Shown: piece after piece, positions 25,017 through 36,472 of the stretch | How the letters are laid out: each line of letters starts with the position of its first letter | Numbering within the stretch: position 1 is the stretch's first letter | NCBI GenBank assembly: GCA_963921825.1 | Contig: OY997588.1 | Location: 133,641,203 to 133,705,202 of the forward strand | DNA length: 64,000 nucleotides | Source of the DNA: Erodium maritimum | Lineage: Eukaryota; Streptophyta; Magnoliopsida; Geraniales; Geraniaceae | Direction: 5' to 3' | Notes under the pieces: model-generated | The model's input: only the letters and a program-made list of their open reading frames with translations | The model's database searches: none | What the model was told of the DNA's origin: nothing | Made by a program: the position numbers and the translations under genes

Positions 25017-26502
25017 GTTTTTTAGCACGTTTCGTGCGCCTAAACCCTAGATGGGGCAGAGGCGATCGGCGACCATGGCTCTTGCCATGGCCTTGGCTTT
25101 CATGATGATGGGTGTTCACCATACCAATCCATGGTATAGACAAACGCAGCTCTATGTTTCGATTCTCTCTGAGATCGAAACGTTAGGGATTTGTGATCTT
25201 ATGGAGGCAACAACAAGGATCGATATCAACGACTCCGTCATCATCCATAGTTCGAGCGACGATGATACAGGACCACAGACGTACCATCGAAGTTCGGTGA
25301 GAGGACGGAACAGTCGATTCCCGCAGTTTCGTCTGCCGGAATATCGAAGAGGTGTATTGAGGACGACGCCTACACATGACCCACGATCTCGAGTGGGAAG
25401 TCACGGCAAGAGGGGAGTGTGGCCGACGATATCGCCGCCATCCTCACCGGTCTTCGCGTGGGTGACGAACCCGGTGATGTGGGATGAGATGGGTGTGGAC
25501 CAAAGGGAGGAGGGTCACGTAGTGGGGGTGTTCTCTTCTGTATCAAAGAGGCAGCCGGAGAAGGAGGCGAGGCAACCGGAGAAGATGAAGATGCCGCCGA
25601 AATGGAAACGAAGGCCGGGGGAAGAACCTGCATCTAGAGTTTCGGAGCCGGAGCAGATGGGCTCGATGGGCCTGGGCCGAGGACGCGGGCTGATGGCTGA
25701 GGCACGCAAAGCGGGCAATAGTGAACCGAGTTGGGGCTGGGCTGAGAGGACCGCGGGCCGGGGAGCGGGTCTGGTGCTGGCAGGCCGGGTCTGGATCGGG
25801 TCTCCGGGCAACGGTTCATAAGAGCTGGAACGAGTAATCCAATGGGGTCGGATCCGGGTACGGGTCGGGGCCTGGGTTACGGGGCAGGTGGAACTGCTTG
25901 GGCTGTGTCGGGTGGACCGGGACCCGGATGGGTCGGGTCTGGACAGGCTCGAGTCGAAGGCGACAAAGGTTGCGGATCGGCGGCATCAGATGGAGGTTCA
26001 CACGTAGCAGCGGGGGGGGGGGGGGGGGGGGGGGGGGGCGCAAGCACCCCTGCCTCCAGGAATGAATCTGAGGAGGCCCAGGAAAGGGGTGGTCGACTGT
26101 AACCCCTTCCTGGCTGATAGATGGCGAGGGTACCATCTACAGTCGACATCTGTCTCCCCTACCAGTCCGGTGTCAGCAATCCCGCGTTCAGGAGCCCTAA
26201 AATTATCAGTCAAGGGAGGACGACACACGCTGACTCACCGGGGGAGATGGCGGTCCATCAGTATTCCCCGTTCACTCGGTTTGCTCGCCCAGTGCCTTTT
26301 GGTTGACGTATGCTGTATCAGTATCTCAGGATGCTACCACAGATATCCCCTTCAACTGCCCCTATGCTTTGAGCAAAATTTATATTTCTGTTATTGTTTT
26401 ACGTTCTTTAGTTGGTTTCTACATTGTAAGATGAGTACAGTTATGTGCTAATCATCCTACTTTTTATTCCAGTAATAATAGTATCTGTTCTTCTATAAAA
26501 AA
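25017..26502 (+). mobile_element. Full-length short non-LTR retroelement without reverse transcriptase
   Basis: The 1486-bp unit is bounded by an exact 12-bp duplication AACAAGTAATAT (25005-25016 and 26503-26514) and ends in an A tract, the signature of target-primed reverse transcription. An open frame from 25051 to 25821 (256 residues) is rich in Arg, Gly and Pro and has no domain I recognise. An overlapping frame (25842-26102) continues with SAASDGGSHVAA and a poly-Gly run. A 27-base G-run lies at 26012-26038. The last 500 bp match, inverted, the segment at 34992-35527. No endonuclease or reverse transcriptase is present, so enzymes must come from elsewhere. A retrocopied mRNA is an alternative. 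Confidence 0.75.
26012..26038 (+). repeat. 27-base G homopolymer
   Basis: An uninterrupted run of G lies within the retroelement open frame, where it would encode poly-glycine. It may form G-quadruplex structure. Its exact length is the kind of feature prone to assembly error. Confidence 0.9.
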
Positions 26503-26554
26503 AACAAGTAATATTATGAATCAATTTTCTAAAGATTGAAAATGGAAGTAAAAA

Positions 26555-27320
26555 TGTTGAAATATTTGATACCTATTATTAAGAAAGCTTAGGTATCTTG
26601 ATTATCAAACAATCATTATTTGGAAGTTTCGAGTATTAGACTTATTTTAATTAGGAATAGTTAATCTCTATATAAATAGGTATTCTCATTGTAATAAAAC
26701 AACATGAATCAATGTTATTTTAGAATTCTACATGGTATCAAAGTCTGGTTATAGTTAGAGATAGAGGCATAGCCAAGAGTCATAGCTAGAACCATGAGTC
26801 ATGAGCCAGAGCCATGAGTTAGAGCTATTTCCAGAGTCATGAGCCAAACCTAGAGACGAGGTTGGAACCAAATCCTGACATGAGGGATTGATAGATCATT
26901 TTTTTCTATTCTTTAAGTTGAGCATTTTTTAAATGCTCCAACTTGAGGGAGGGTAAGCCGGAGGTGTAGTCGGAGCTAGAGCTATAGCCGAAGCCGTAAC
27001 AAGAACCAATAGCCATGAGTCAAGAGTTAATGCCACAATTATGAGCCAAAATTAAAGATGGAGCTGGAGCCAGATCCTCATATGAAGGATTGGCTGTCAC
27101 AAAAGAGTTCAATTATTTTTCTTGTCAAGTTGGGCATTTTTAAATCTTCATGCTCCAACTTGAGGGAGGGTGTTGAGGTGCTTGATACCGAAGTAATTAA
27201 TACAAGTGAAGTGCATGTCTTGATTGCCAATCAATCATTATTAGGAAAGCTTAGATGTTTTGATTACCAAACAATCACTATTAGGAAGTTTCGAGTATTA
27301 AACTTATCTTAATTATAAAT
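26555..27320 (+). mobile_element. TRIM-type miniature LTR retrotransposon, 3' LTR cut by a LINE
   Basis: A 5' LTR of about 178 bp (26555-26732, TGTTGAAATATTTGATACC...TTCTACA) is followed at once by TGGTATCAAAGT, a primer-binding site resembling initiator tRNA-Met. The internal region has no coding capacity and consists of degenerate repeats of GAGCCATGAGTC-like words. CTCCAACTTGAGGGAGGG occurs twice, at about 26936 and 27153. The second copy acts as the polypurine tract before the 3' LTR at 27171 (TGTTGAGGTGCTTGATACC). The 3' LTR shares AAACAATCA.TATTAGGAAG and TTTCGAGTATTA with the 5' LTR but stops near 27320, where a LINE tail begins. Confidence 0.75.
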
Positions 27321-29660
27321 TTTTTTTGATAAGCAATAAATTTATTAATCTTTGAAATTTGAGATAAATTACAAGGACGAGGACGGATCATCCGAAGGAA
27401 GGTCGTCCTGAAACCTAAACGCTCTTCCTACGAAAATCAACAAAACACATCAATCTCAAAACAGAAACCCTAACACACCTTTGGAAAAAGATTCAAGGGA
27501 CAGTTCACTCAGCCGCCAATTCCCAGTGGTAATAAACTGTCTTCAAATCTCTTTTCTACGTTGTGCTGCTAGCCGTTCTTGTTAGCTATGAGTTGTAGTT
27601 CGGGTTTGAATAGTGTAGGTACATCCTTGCTTCCCTCCTTGATCACTTTGGTTTTCGTCACGACAGGTTTTGGGGGATTGAGGAGGATGTCCTTCCAAGT
27701 ACTATCCCTACAATCCCCAACTTGTCCTCTAACAACCAAGCATGGATTAGGATGTGTGAGTTCCACCCCTACTTGTGCAGGCTCATCCACACGATCATCA
27801 CCTGAATTAGATCTCAACGTATGCCCAACCATTATGGGTTCGAGTTGGGCCTTCGGTTGATCCAAGCCCGCTTCCACTGTGTCCACTAGGCCTTGAAGCT
27901 CTTTTAACACCTGCTCTTTAATCACAGTCGGTTGAGAATTCGACTGTAAATTAAATTTTTTAATGTGCTCCTCTTGATCAGGCCCATCTGCAACACCTAG
28001 ATTAGGTCCATTCACCACAGGGCCATCCACTAAGGATTGTGACCCTTTTTGCGTCTGAAACGTGATCGCAGCCAATTGAGGCGTTGTCTTCGGCTTCGAG
28101 ATCAATTTAGCCTCTGATTATACAATCAAAGCCGAGATCACATGACTTGTTTCAGTTACAGAATAGGCAATGAGATCGCGAGAAACTCGCTCAACAAAGT
28201 CTCCCCAATATATGTCATCCGCGTCATCGTCAATCGTCAGGAAGACCCCAAGGGCACTTCCTAGCCTAAAATTGACGCCTCTATTCCAATCCATACCGGA
28301 AACTTAGAGACTCGATCCCGAATCGAGAAGTGGGTAAACACCATGATTGGGGGCCTCCTATGGGGCCTCAGCTCCTCGAAGAGCACATGAGACCTTTTGA
28401 ACGCCCAAGGTTCCCGGCTATAACTCTTTCCCTCTCCCGTGTTGTCCGAATGAAAACCCCCACCGCCCTATCCTCTAGGAGATGGACTTCCACAGAGACT
28501 GCAAAGCTAGTCTACCAGAAGAATGTCTTCGTGGACATTACCTTAGTTATTAAGGCATAAGCGAAGTTGGGGCCATTCCCATATATCACTAATGGAGGTA
28601 GCACTATCTCCTTGATATTGAGGCCCCCAAAACGTGAGCCCAACTCTCCCATGTACGGATGTCCAAAATTCTCCCACCTGACCAGGTTCCTTCCTTAGCC
28701 ATAAGGATTTAATGGCGTCCTTTCTGGCCTTGGATTACCTTGACCCGATTCTTGGACGGGGAAAGGCTCTATACCCACATTGCCCCGGCTATGGCTCACC
28801 TTGTTCTGGTCCTGCACTTGTTGTGTCCCACGACCCGACCCACCACGAATCGTCTCATCATTCAAGTCCATCAGGACCTTTCTTTTCTCTTCAACAATAG
28901 GCCCAACCCGTCCTGGCCCATAGTTCCCCATGGGATTCCTTGTTGGTTCAAAATACATAGGGGAACTATCCGAGTACAAGCGTCTCCAGGTAGGAGTAGT
29001 CCCTGTTGCGGCCGTCTCTTTTCCAACCGTCTCCATTCCGGCTTCCTCTGCCTGTCGCGACTCCACCAGGTAAAGATCCCTGCTGCACCCGCTCCGTCCC
29101 AATTGGAACTACGGAAGCCATCCCCTCCGCCTGCCATTAGTTTTGTGCCCGCTTCCTCCAACACCTCATCCCCCATTGAGCCCCAACCATGACTAAAGCC
29201 CCGGTGCTCTCCGAGATCCCCTATCTGCTAATGCGAGTCTGGTGAGGAATGGAGAGGAATCCGAGAAGAGGAGTCCGACAAAGAGGACAAAGGTCGTGTC
29301 TATCTGGATTGTTGGGGTCTTGGTCCTATCGTCGACGTTCGTTGAACGATACCCGATACCCATGTATGTCCAGAAAAGCGCCCTGACGCAGCCGACCGCC
29401 TCCCGCTTCCCGCCCATTAAATCAGAGAAGGGGGTTGTCCTACCGCTGCTAGGGCGGAGAACACCAACTTGTCTCCTTCGTCACTGCGACTCCTGCCCAA
29501 GGTGGAGACATAGAGCGAGGAAGAGAGGCCATGTCGTGTAAAGTCGGAAGAGAGGACGTAAGAGAAGAGCTACCATCCATAACTATCACCGTCCCGTACC
29601 TCACCGCCGCTTGTTTGCTTTAAGTCAGTGTCGACATCCGTAATTCTTAGATGAGAAAAG
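27321..29660 (-). mobile_element. Degenerate LINE-type element with ORF1 only (minus strand)
   Basis: In minus sense the unit ends ...ATTAATAAATTTATTGCTTATC followed by an A tail at about 27320, a plant L1-type 3' end. Upstream lies a broken ORF1-like region and no reverse transcriptase at all. The 5' limit (about 29660) is approximate. It inserted into, or truncates, the 3' LTR of the TRIM at 26555-27320. The missing LTR remainder was not found on the far side, so a deletion probably followed. Confidence 0.6.
27569..29102 (-). pseudogene. Broken ORF1/gag-like gene of a non-LTR retroelement (DUF4283-type remnants)
   Basis: The minus-strand reading is split by stops and frame changes. An N-terminal part lies at 29102-28695. 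The middle resembles DUF4283-type ORF1 (short phrases such as RPWAFKRS- and GSALG.FL.IDDDADD-like sequence at about 28680-28110). The C-terminal frame is 28105-27569. The ORF1 assignment rests on resemblance of these short phrases and on the position just before a LINE 3' tail. Confidence 0.5.
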
Positions 29661-29711
29661 AGACGAACAATAATGGATACATCAACCACAAGTTTAAAAA
29701 TAAATTATCAA

Positions 29712-32095
29712 TTTTTTTTGAAACGGGTAAGCGGAGATTTCATTAATGCCAAAAGGCAATCAAACAGGATGAGGCGTGACCGCCTCGGGTTCCAGATATT
29801 TGTCCGGGCCGACCGTAGCAAGCCTGGCGCTCATGGACCCGTAATATTAGCCCACTTGAACTCGTGGGAAACAACTCAAGACAACTCCCTACCGTCGTTT
29901 CAACATAACGGGAGAAAATAAACCAAGTTCCAAAAACAACATAAAGTAAAGAGTCCCAACAAGAATAGAAATAGTAGCAATAAACAGAAATAACTGGTGT
30001 TGATACTACAGGCTGCCCGGGACCTCCCAGCAGTGGCTGTCCCGGGTCTGTAGGTATAGTCTGGGGCCGACTCCACCCACCCCTACTGGGGCAGATCATT
30101 CCTCCATCGGAGGCCTCTGCACCTCCGCTCCGTCTGCTCGATCCTCCCCCTGAAAAAGCAGTTCCCAGGGCTACTACTGGGTAGTCGGGTCTCCCCTCTG
30201 CTTCTTTGTCTCCGGTGGGCGTGCATACATCGACCCACTTCTGGTTTTCAGAGTGGTCATCTTGCCTTTGCCTCTGTTGGGTCCACCTTTCCCTAGACTC
30301 CCCTGGGGGTCCGCCGGGTATCCCCGTGGATCTGTATCCTATGTCTTCCTTATCATCACATTGGATCCAGGGGCTGGCTCCTTTGTCTTCCTCATCATCG
30401 CATTGTATCCGGGGGCAGCTCGGATCACAGATTCAGCAGCAGGGTGGATGTTAGCCAGGTAGTCAGGCTTTGTGGACTTGGGTGGCGGGTTGCATGCTCC
30501 ATGGCCACCCCCCCTGCAAAATAGTGGTCAACCTTTCTCGGTTAACCTTAGCCAGTTAGTCAGGCTTCGGAGTACCTGCATTGGACGATTCGGCACCCAT
30601 GGTAATTTCCCTAGAACGGACCATAGAGTTCAGGGTTAAATCACTCAGGAGGTGCGTGATCGCCGGGTGTGATGCTGGGGGGGGGGGTGCCTCCCAGACC
30701 GTTTGTAGCAACCGATCCACATCCAGGTCCCTTGGGACCAGAATAGACCTATCATATCGGATCTCCTCCCGGCCAATCCCCGGCAGTAGGGTCTGGCAGC
30801 TCGGTAGACTGTGTGTCAGCATGTCGCACCTGCGACAAAAATCCACCACTCGCTCGTATTGTAAATCAATCACAACAGAGCAGTCAGTACCTGGGAAACG
30901 GAGTTGGGTCCTGCGCCGTAGTGGTCGAGACAGCTCCATACTGACCCGCAGCCAGAGATGCATATCCTCCCGCCGGACCTTCGAGATTGGGGCCGACAGG
31001 ATTTGCGTGCCTATACTGCCCGCAACGAGACCCCGGATGTAAGAATTTATGGCTCCTCCCGGGATATTCAATGCCCGGACCCCGAGTTCCACATGATTGA
31101 AACTGATATCTTCCGCCCGATCGAATTGTCGAAGCGGTTCAAAGAGGAGGGGATATCCCTTAAAGCTCCAGGGACCCCTATGGCGGATGTCTTCCATGAC
31201 CTTAGTTGACGGGAAATGATAGCCCGTGACGTCAGGAGACAGGAACTCCACCCGAATCCCTGTAACCTTCCATTTCCGCAGCATCATCCCGCAGACGATG
31301 TGCTGGTTGTGTGATCGGTCCCCTGCGACCCTCGCTGCAAGGGAGAACTCATACGATCCTGACGTAAAGAGTGGGACCCCATCGTCCGACACCACCAGTT
31401 CGTCATCCTCATCCTCCTAGTCCGGGATCGGGGATATACGGCTGACCTGGGCCTCAGAAGACGACCCCGATGGCCGGCTAGCACTCGGTCAGGTTGGGCT
31501 AGCAGTCTGCACCCGTTCTGCCGGGGAGGGCGGCGAGTTACCTCCGAGGACAGGATTGGCTGGGGAAGAGTGATCATATCCCGGTGGATCTCCCTCGCCG
31601 TGGATGACAGTCCTGTGTAAGACGGGAGAGGCTCCGGTGGGTCAGTAGCATCGCCGACAACTAGGGGCGTCACGATAGGCAAGGACGAGCCCGACTTGTC
31701 CTTCAGATCTATCGGATGCGGCATCATTCGAGGGGAGGCAGGAACCGGGCCGAGCAGCGGCGGGAGGTCGACGGCGCGGCGTTCACGGTGTTGGGCGGAG
31801 GCCCCGAGATCACGAGGGACCTCTGCATGTGGGCGGATCTGGTCGGGGTTGACCATTTACGAATCGTGGAGACAGGGAGTAGGCAGATCTGACATCGGGT
31901 GATCGGAAATGGGCGAGGACGGTGTCGAGGAGGCGTCTGTGGCGGCGGTGGGAGCCCAGATGCAGGCGTTCGGATGCGGAACACGTCGATGGAGGCCAGA
32001 ACACGGCTGGGCAGCGATGGCCTGGAGAGAGGGCGGCTGTGAACGAAGAGCTATTGGAAGGGTTGGAAGCAGGCGGTCGGAAAATATATTACATA
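29712..32095 (-). mobile_element. LINE-type element with DUF4283/zinc-knuckle ORF1, no reverse transcriptase (minus strand)
   Basis: The 3' end is marked on the plus strand by a T-run at about 29712 followed by GAAACGGGTAAGCGG. The coding part lies at 31860-30556. The interval between ORF1 and the tail (about 840 bp) has no reverse transcriptase motifs. The 5' end lies just left of 32103, where similarity between the two flotillin promoters begins. The element is therefore inserted about 350 bp upstream of the first flotillin. No target duplication could be confirmed. Confidence 0.6.
30556..31860 (-). pseudogene. LINE ORF1 with DUF4283-like domain and CCHC zinc knuckle, frameshifted
   Basis: A frame of 279 residues (31395-30556) contains a DUF4283-like stretch (VMEDIRHRGPWSFKGYPLLFE, split here as VMEDIRHRG and PWSFKGYPLL). 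It is followed by LWLRVSMELSRPLRR and the knuckle C-RR-C-DMLT-H-SLPS-C, spaced CX2CX4HX4C. This arrangement is typical of plant LINE-associated ORF1 or gag proteins that bind RNA. The upstream part, from about 31856, reads in another frame (PHAEVPRDLG...), so at least one frameshift lies near 31400. No endonuclease or reverse transcriptase follows. Confidence 0.65.
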
Positions 32096-32102
32096 CAAAA
32101 CA

Positions 32103-32442
32103 ATAGTCAAACTTCCAAAACCAACAAGTATTAGGAAACATAAAATAACTTCACTTAACTCAATCCTTGTATACTAAGGAAGCTTAAGTAATCTTAATTC
32201 TATAAGAAGAGGGATTGGAAAAAAGTTAAGACGGCGAAATATAACTAATTAAGGACGATTTAATATACTTGTAGTTAATTTTTATTAGTCACACATTAGA
32301 TAGGTAACTGGTTGTATTTGTATACTAGTCCGAGAGAAACAAGGACTTCCTAGTTGTGCATATATATATACACATAGGAACTCAATATACGCGAATCGAA
32401 ACAGACTCTTCCTCTTTGAGATTAAGCAGTTTGTGCATCGAT
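32103..32442 (+). promoter_or_regulatory. Promoter/5' UTR of the first flotillin gene, shared with its tandem copy
   Basis: Phrases such as CAAACTTCCAAAACCAAC, AGGAAACATAAAATA, CTCAATCCTT, GTTGTGCATATATATATA and CTCTTTGAGA recur in the same order upstream of the second flotillin (45060-45300). The duplication therefore carried the promoter. TATATATA-like sequence at about 32360-32371 is a TATA candidate. Confidence 0.6.
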
Positions 32443-34046
32443 ATGTACAAGGTAGCGAGTCCATCGGAGTTCCTGGTGATCACCGGAGTAGGCATTCCGG
32501 ACATCAAGCTCGCGAAGAAAGCATGGGTTCTCCCCGGGCAGTCGTCGGCCAAATTCGACGTGTCTCCGGTGAACTACACGTTCGAGGTGCAAGCCATGAG
32601 CGCCGAGAAGCTCCCCTTCATCCTGCCGGCGGTGTTCACCATCGGGCCGCGGCTGGACGACGAGGCGAGCCTCTTCAAGTACGCCAAGCTGATCTCGCCG
32701 CACGACAAGCTCTCCCGCCACGTTAATGAGCTGGTGCAGGGCATCATCGAGGGCGAGACACGCGTCCTCGCCGCCTCCATGACCATGGAAGAGATCTTCC
32801 GCGGCACCAAAGAGTTCAAGCAGGAGGTCTTCGGGAAAGTCCAGCTGGAGCTCAACCAGTTCGGCCTTTGGATCTACAACGCCAACGTCAAGCAGCTCGT
32901 GGATGTTCCCGGCCACGAGTACTTCTCGTACCTGGGTCAAAAGACCCAGATGGAGGCTGCCAATCAGGCCAGGATCGACGTCTCCGAGGCCAAGATGAAG
33001 GGGGAGATCGGGGCCAAGCTCAGGGACGGCCAGACGCTGCAGAACGCGGCCAAGATAGACGCGGAGACGAAGATAGTGGCCACTCAGAGGCAGGGGGAGG
33101 GCAAGAAGGAGGAGGTGCGGGTGAGAACAGAGGTCAAGATTTTCGAGAACTTGAGGGAGGCCGAGGTTGCGGAGGCCAACGCTGAGCTGAGCAAGAAGAA
33201 GGCCGGGTGGGCCAAGCAGGCGCAGGTGGCTGAGGTGGAGGCCACCAAAGCGGTGGCGCTGAGGGAGGCGGAGCTGCAAAAGGAGGTGGAGACGATGAAC
33301 GCCTTGACAAGGATTGAAAAGCTCAAGGCTGAGTTTCTCAGTAAAGCCAGCGTCGAGTATGAGACAAAGGTACACTTCGCTACACAAAGAAGCATATGCA
33401 TATATGCTTCTTTGATTTCTAAATTACTTATTAACTCAAACTGTTTATATATAAGATGTATGTCATGTTAGAGTTTCACTTTGAAAAATAAGATGTGCAA
33501 TGTAAAATTTGAGTACATATTTTGATGTAGGTACAAGAAGCCAATTGGGAGCTATACAAGAAACAGAAAGCAGCGGAAGCAATCCTGTATCAGAAGGAGA
33601 AGGAGGCCGCGGCGCAGAAAGCTGTGGCAGACGCGTCACTCTACGCGCGGCAGCAAGCGGTGGAAGGAGAGCTGTACGCCAAGAAGAAAGAAGCTGAAGG
33701 ACTGGTTGCTCTGGCGCAGGCACAGGGCACTTACCTGCGAACCCTTCTTGGGGCATTGGGGGGAAACTACGGTGCCCTCAGGGATTACCTTATGATCGAG
33801 CGCGGGATGTTCCAAGATATTGCTAGGATCAACGGGGAAGCTGTCCGCGGCCTCCAGCCCAAGATCAGCATTTGGACTAACGGGAATGGCAATGACGGTG
33901 ACAAGGCCGGGAGTGTGAATGGGGCGATGAAGGAGGTGGCTGGGGTTTATAAGATGTTGCCGCCATTGTTCTCGACGGTTCATGAGCAGACTGGGATGCT
34001 GCCTCCTCCTTATATGGGTTCTTTGCCGGATTCCGGTGCTAAGTAG
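32443..34046 (+). CDS. FLOT: Flotillin-like protein, tandem copy 1, two exons
   Basis: This is a membrane-microdomain scaffold protein of the SPFH/Band 7 superfamily. Plant flotillins sit at the plasma membrane and are linked to clathrin-independent uptake and, in legumes, to rhizobial infection. Exons 32443-33369 and 33531-34046 give 480 residues, a normal family length. The protein begins [15 protein letters not shown], with no transmembrane segment. An SPFH domain (about 30-200) is followed by the flotillin coiled coil rich in Glu-Ala repeats (about 200-380, e.g. [20 protein letters not shown]). The C-terminal part is conserved ([21 protein letters not shown]). It differs from the second copy at about 24 residues by eye and lacks a five-residue insert near the C-terminus. 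The intron has the same position in both copies. Confidence 0.95.
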
Positions 34047-34991
34047 GGTGCTCTTCTCCAGTATTTACTTTTTTTTTAGGTTTGAGAATTGAGATATTTA
34101 TTTATGGATGCTCTTTGCTTTAATATTTAAACTTAGTTATTGAATTGTCTATTACTCAGTAGTGGTGGTGCATTTTGTTGGTTACTTATTAATGCATAGT
34201 CGTGCTCTAATTAGCATTCTCAGATAGCGTGGAATTTCCGAGAATTATGTGCTTAAATGCAAGGCACAATTTCTACCAATACTATAGACGACAAATGAGA
34301 TGAGTATGTAATTAGAAGTCAATCTCTTGCCAGAAATGTGTGATTAATTGTCAAGGCTGAATACCCAACAAAACAAAAAGGACTGCAAATGAGACGAGAC
34401 TTTAATTATCAGGTCAAACTTTTTTATTGAAGAATTAAATTTAGACTTGTTAAAACGGAATCCAAAACCAATCCCGGTTGCACATTGAAAATCCGTTTAT
34501 TTGTAAGGAAATTTATGATAGCAAAACTCGACCGGAACTAGAATGACTTTACAAAGAGAAAAGCTTCTCGTATCAAGCGGAATGGGTGATCTGGACCAGC
34601 CATCATGTTGGCTATCTCAAAATCTCCGGTTATTAATTTAGGAGTAAATTTGAAGTCATACTGACGAAACGATGATATAACGTCCAAAATACCAACAATC
34701 ACTCCTACAATCCTACTACAATCTACCGAGATGTCACGAAACTTCTTAGAATCTACTGAGATGTCACAAATCTTCTTCGGTTGTCTTATACTTAACAAGA
34801 AGAACTTCCACTCAAATCTGTTTTCTACGCAGGTGGAAAATGTTAGGGATGTGTGACTGTTCTTGTTGGACACGATTCTAATAGTAGTGGCGCTGTCAAA
34901 AAATCATGTGTCCAAACAGGACTGTATAACAACTCTCACCTAATTTGGTGTACTTTGAGCCACCTGAGTCGAAGTTAGAGTAAAATACTCA
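34047..34991 (+). other. 3' UTR and downstream flank of flotillin copy 1
   Basis: The first about 150 bp match the sequence after flotillin copy 2 (e.g. GAATTGTCTATTACTCA, GGTTACTTATTAA). The segment 34212-34350 matches 40598-40730 farther along. The rest is AT-rich without a gene. A 9-bp word AAAATACTC at 34982-34990 is the left target duplication of the retroelement that follows. Confidence 0.6.
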
Positions 34992-35612
34992 TCTATTTTT
35001 TTTTTTGAGAATAACAATTGCAATAGTATTATAAAAGGAGATAGTTTGGTAGGTCCATAAATGTACACCACCTACAAAAGTAAATTCAACTAACAAACAG
35101 GAATGAAAAGCAAAGCAATAAATTCGGCTTTGGTAATTGGGGGCGGACGAAGGGGATATCTGCGGTAGCGTCTAAGGACACCGATTCAGCATGCTTCTTC
35201 CAAATGGGACGAGGCGAGCCAACCAAGTTGAATTGAATACTGGTGGACCTACATCTCCCCCGGTGTGTCAACGTGCGTCGTCCTCCCTGGACTGATAATG
35301 GTAGGGCTCCTGAACGCGGGTTTGCTGACTCCAGACTGGTAGGGGAGACAGTTATCGACTGAAGATGGAACCGTCGCCATCTATCCGTCGGGAAGGGGTC
35401 AAAGTCGACCCACCCCTCCCCGGGCCACCTCAGACTCATTCCTGTAGGCGAGGGTGCTTGTAGCCCCCCGCCGCTGCTGCGTGTGATCCACTCGCATCCT
35501 GCATGAGCCCATTCGTGCAGCCCATCCTGTCACGCCCCAAATCCGGTTCTTGACCGGACTCGAGACGTAACTTAAGAGAAAGTAGTTGTAATAATAAAGG
35601 GCATAAAATCAA

Positions 35613-36472
35613 GGGAAAATTTCAATTTAATACCCTAACAAACTTTTATTTTCAATATAACACCCTAGCTTGTTTTTTTTGCAATTTAACACCCTGGCAA
35701 ACTTTTATTTTCAATTTCATACCTATCCGTCAAATGATACACAAACGGCGTTAGATTGATACTGAAAAGTCAAGACTACCCCTGACTTTACTTATTGACC
35801 TTTTGACTCCTCACTCTCTCAGTTAGACACCGACACACCTGAACCTTCAGAGCCGGAGACCAAGCCCTAGCACGAAGGTGAAGCCCGCGCCTGAAGAAGA
35901 AGACCGGCGACTGAAGCAGAAGTCCGGCGAGAAGTTCGACGACTGCAGAACTGAAGAAGAAGCCGACGCCGGAAGCAACAAAGTCCTCGCCTGAAGAAGA
36001 AGCCGACGCCTGTAGAAGAAGCCCTCGCCTGAAGAAGAAGCCGACGACTGGAGAACTGAAGGTCGGAGACCACGAACCTCCAGTCGACCTTCACCCCAAA
36101 ACCTCTCGATTTCGGAAAATATTCCCCCCAACCTCTCGATTTCGTCAAATATTCGCCCCAAACCTTCGATTTCTTCTCCCCCAAGCTCAAATCTCCACAC
36201 GAACTTCACCTTCTCAGATTTGGAACTCTAACTCGTGTGTTTCTTCACCTATATACGGTCAACCAAGTGTAACAGTCATAAGGGGTAGTTTCGGAACTAA
36301 AATTAGTAAAAGCACACGTGATTCGCACATGGAGCTCTTTCCGTCCAACATTTGACGGATAGGTATGAAATTGAAAATAAAAGTTTGTCAGGGTGTTAAA
36401 TTGCAAAAAAAACAAGCTAGGGTGTTATATTGAAAATAAAAGTTTGCAAGGGTATTAAATTGAAATTTTCCC
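35613..36472. mobile_element. Mutator-type element, 860 bp, nested in element A
   Basis: The ends GGGAAAATTTCAATTTAATA and its complement form inverted repeats of about 120 bp. Repeated words AACTTTTATTTTCAAT occur in each arm. The exact 9-bp duplication TAAAATCAA flanks it (35604-35612 and 36473-36481). Unlike the others here, the centre (about 35830-36200) is GC-richer, with degenerate repeats of GCCTGAAGAAGAAGCCGACG, and looks like captured genic sequence. Frames of 107-120 residues on the minus strand are repetitive and unrecognised. Confidence 0.82.

Noticed and set aside
25051..25821. A genuine host gene encoding a 256-residue secreted protein
   Set aside because: The frame lies wholly inside a retroelement bounded by a 12-bp duplication and A tail, and it has no recognised domain.
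32422..33387. A 321-residue minus-strand frame opposite flotillin copy 1 (and a similar one opposite copy 2)
   Set aside because: It is an antisense shadow produced by the codon bias of the flotillin exon. It recurs only because the exon is duplicated.
33392..33399. GCATATGC in the flotillin copy 1 intron as a P1BS site for PHR-type factors
   Set aside because: It fits the GNATATNC consensus, but a single 8-bp match in an AT-rich palindromic intron is expected by chance.
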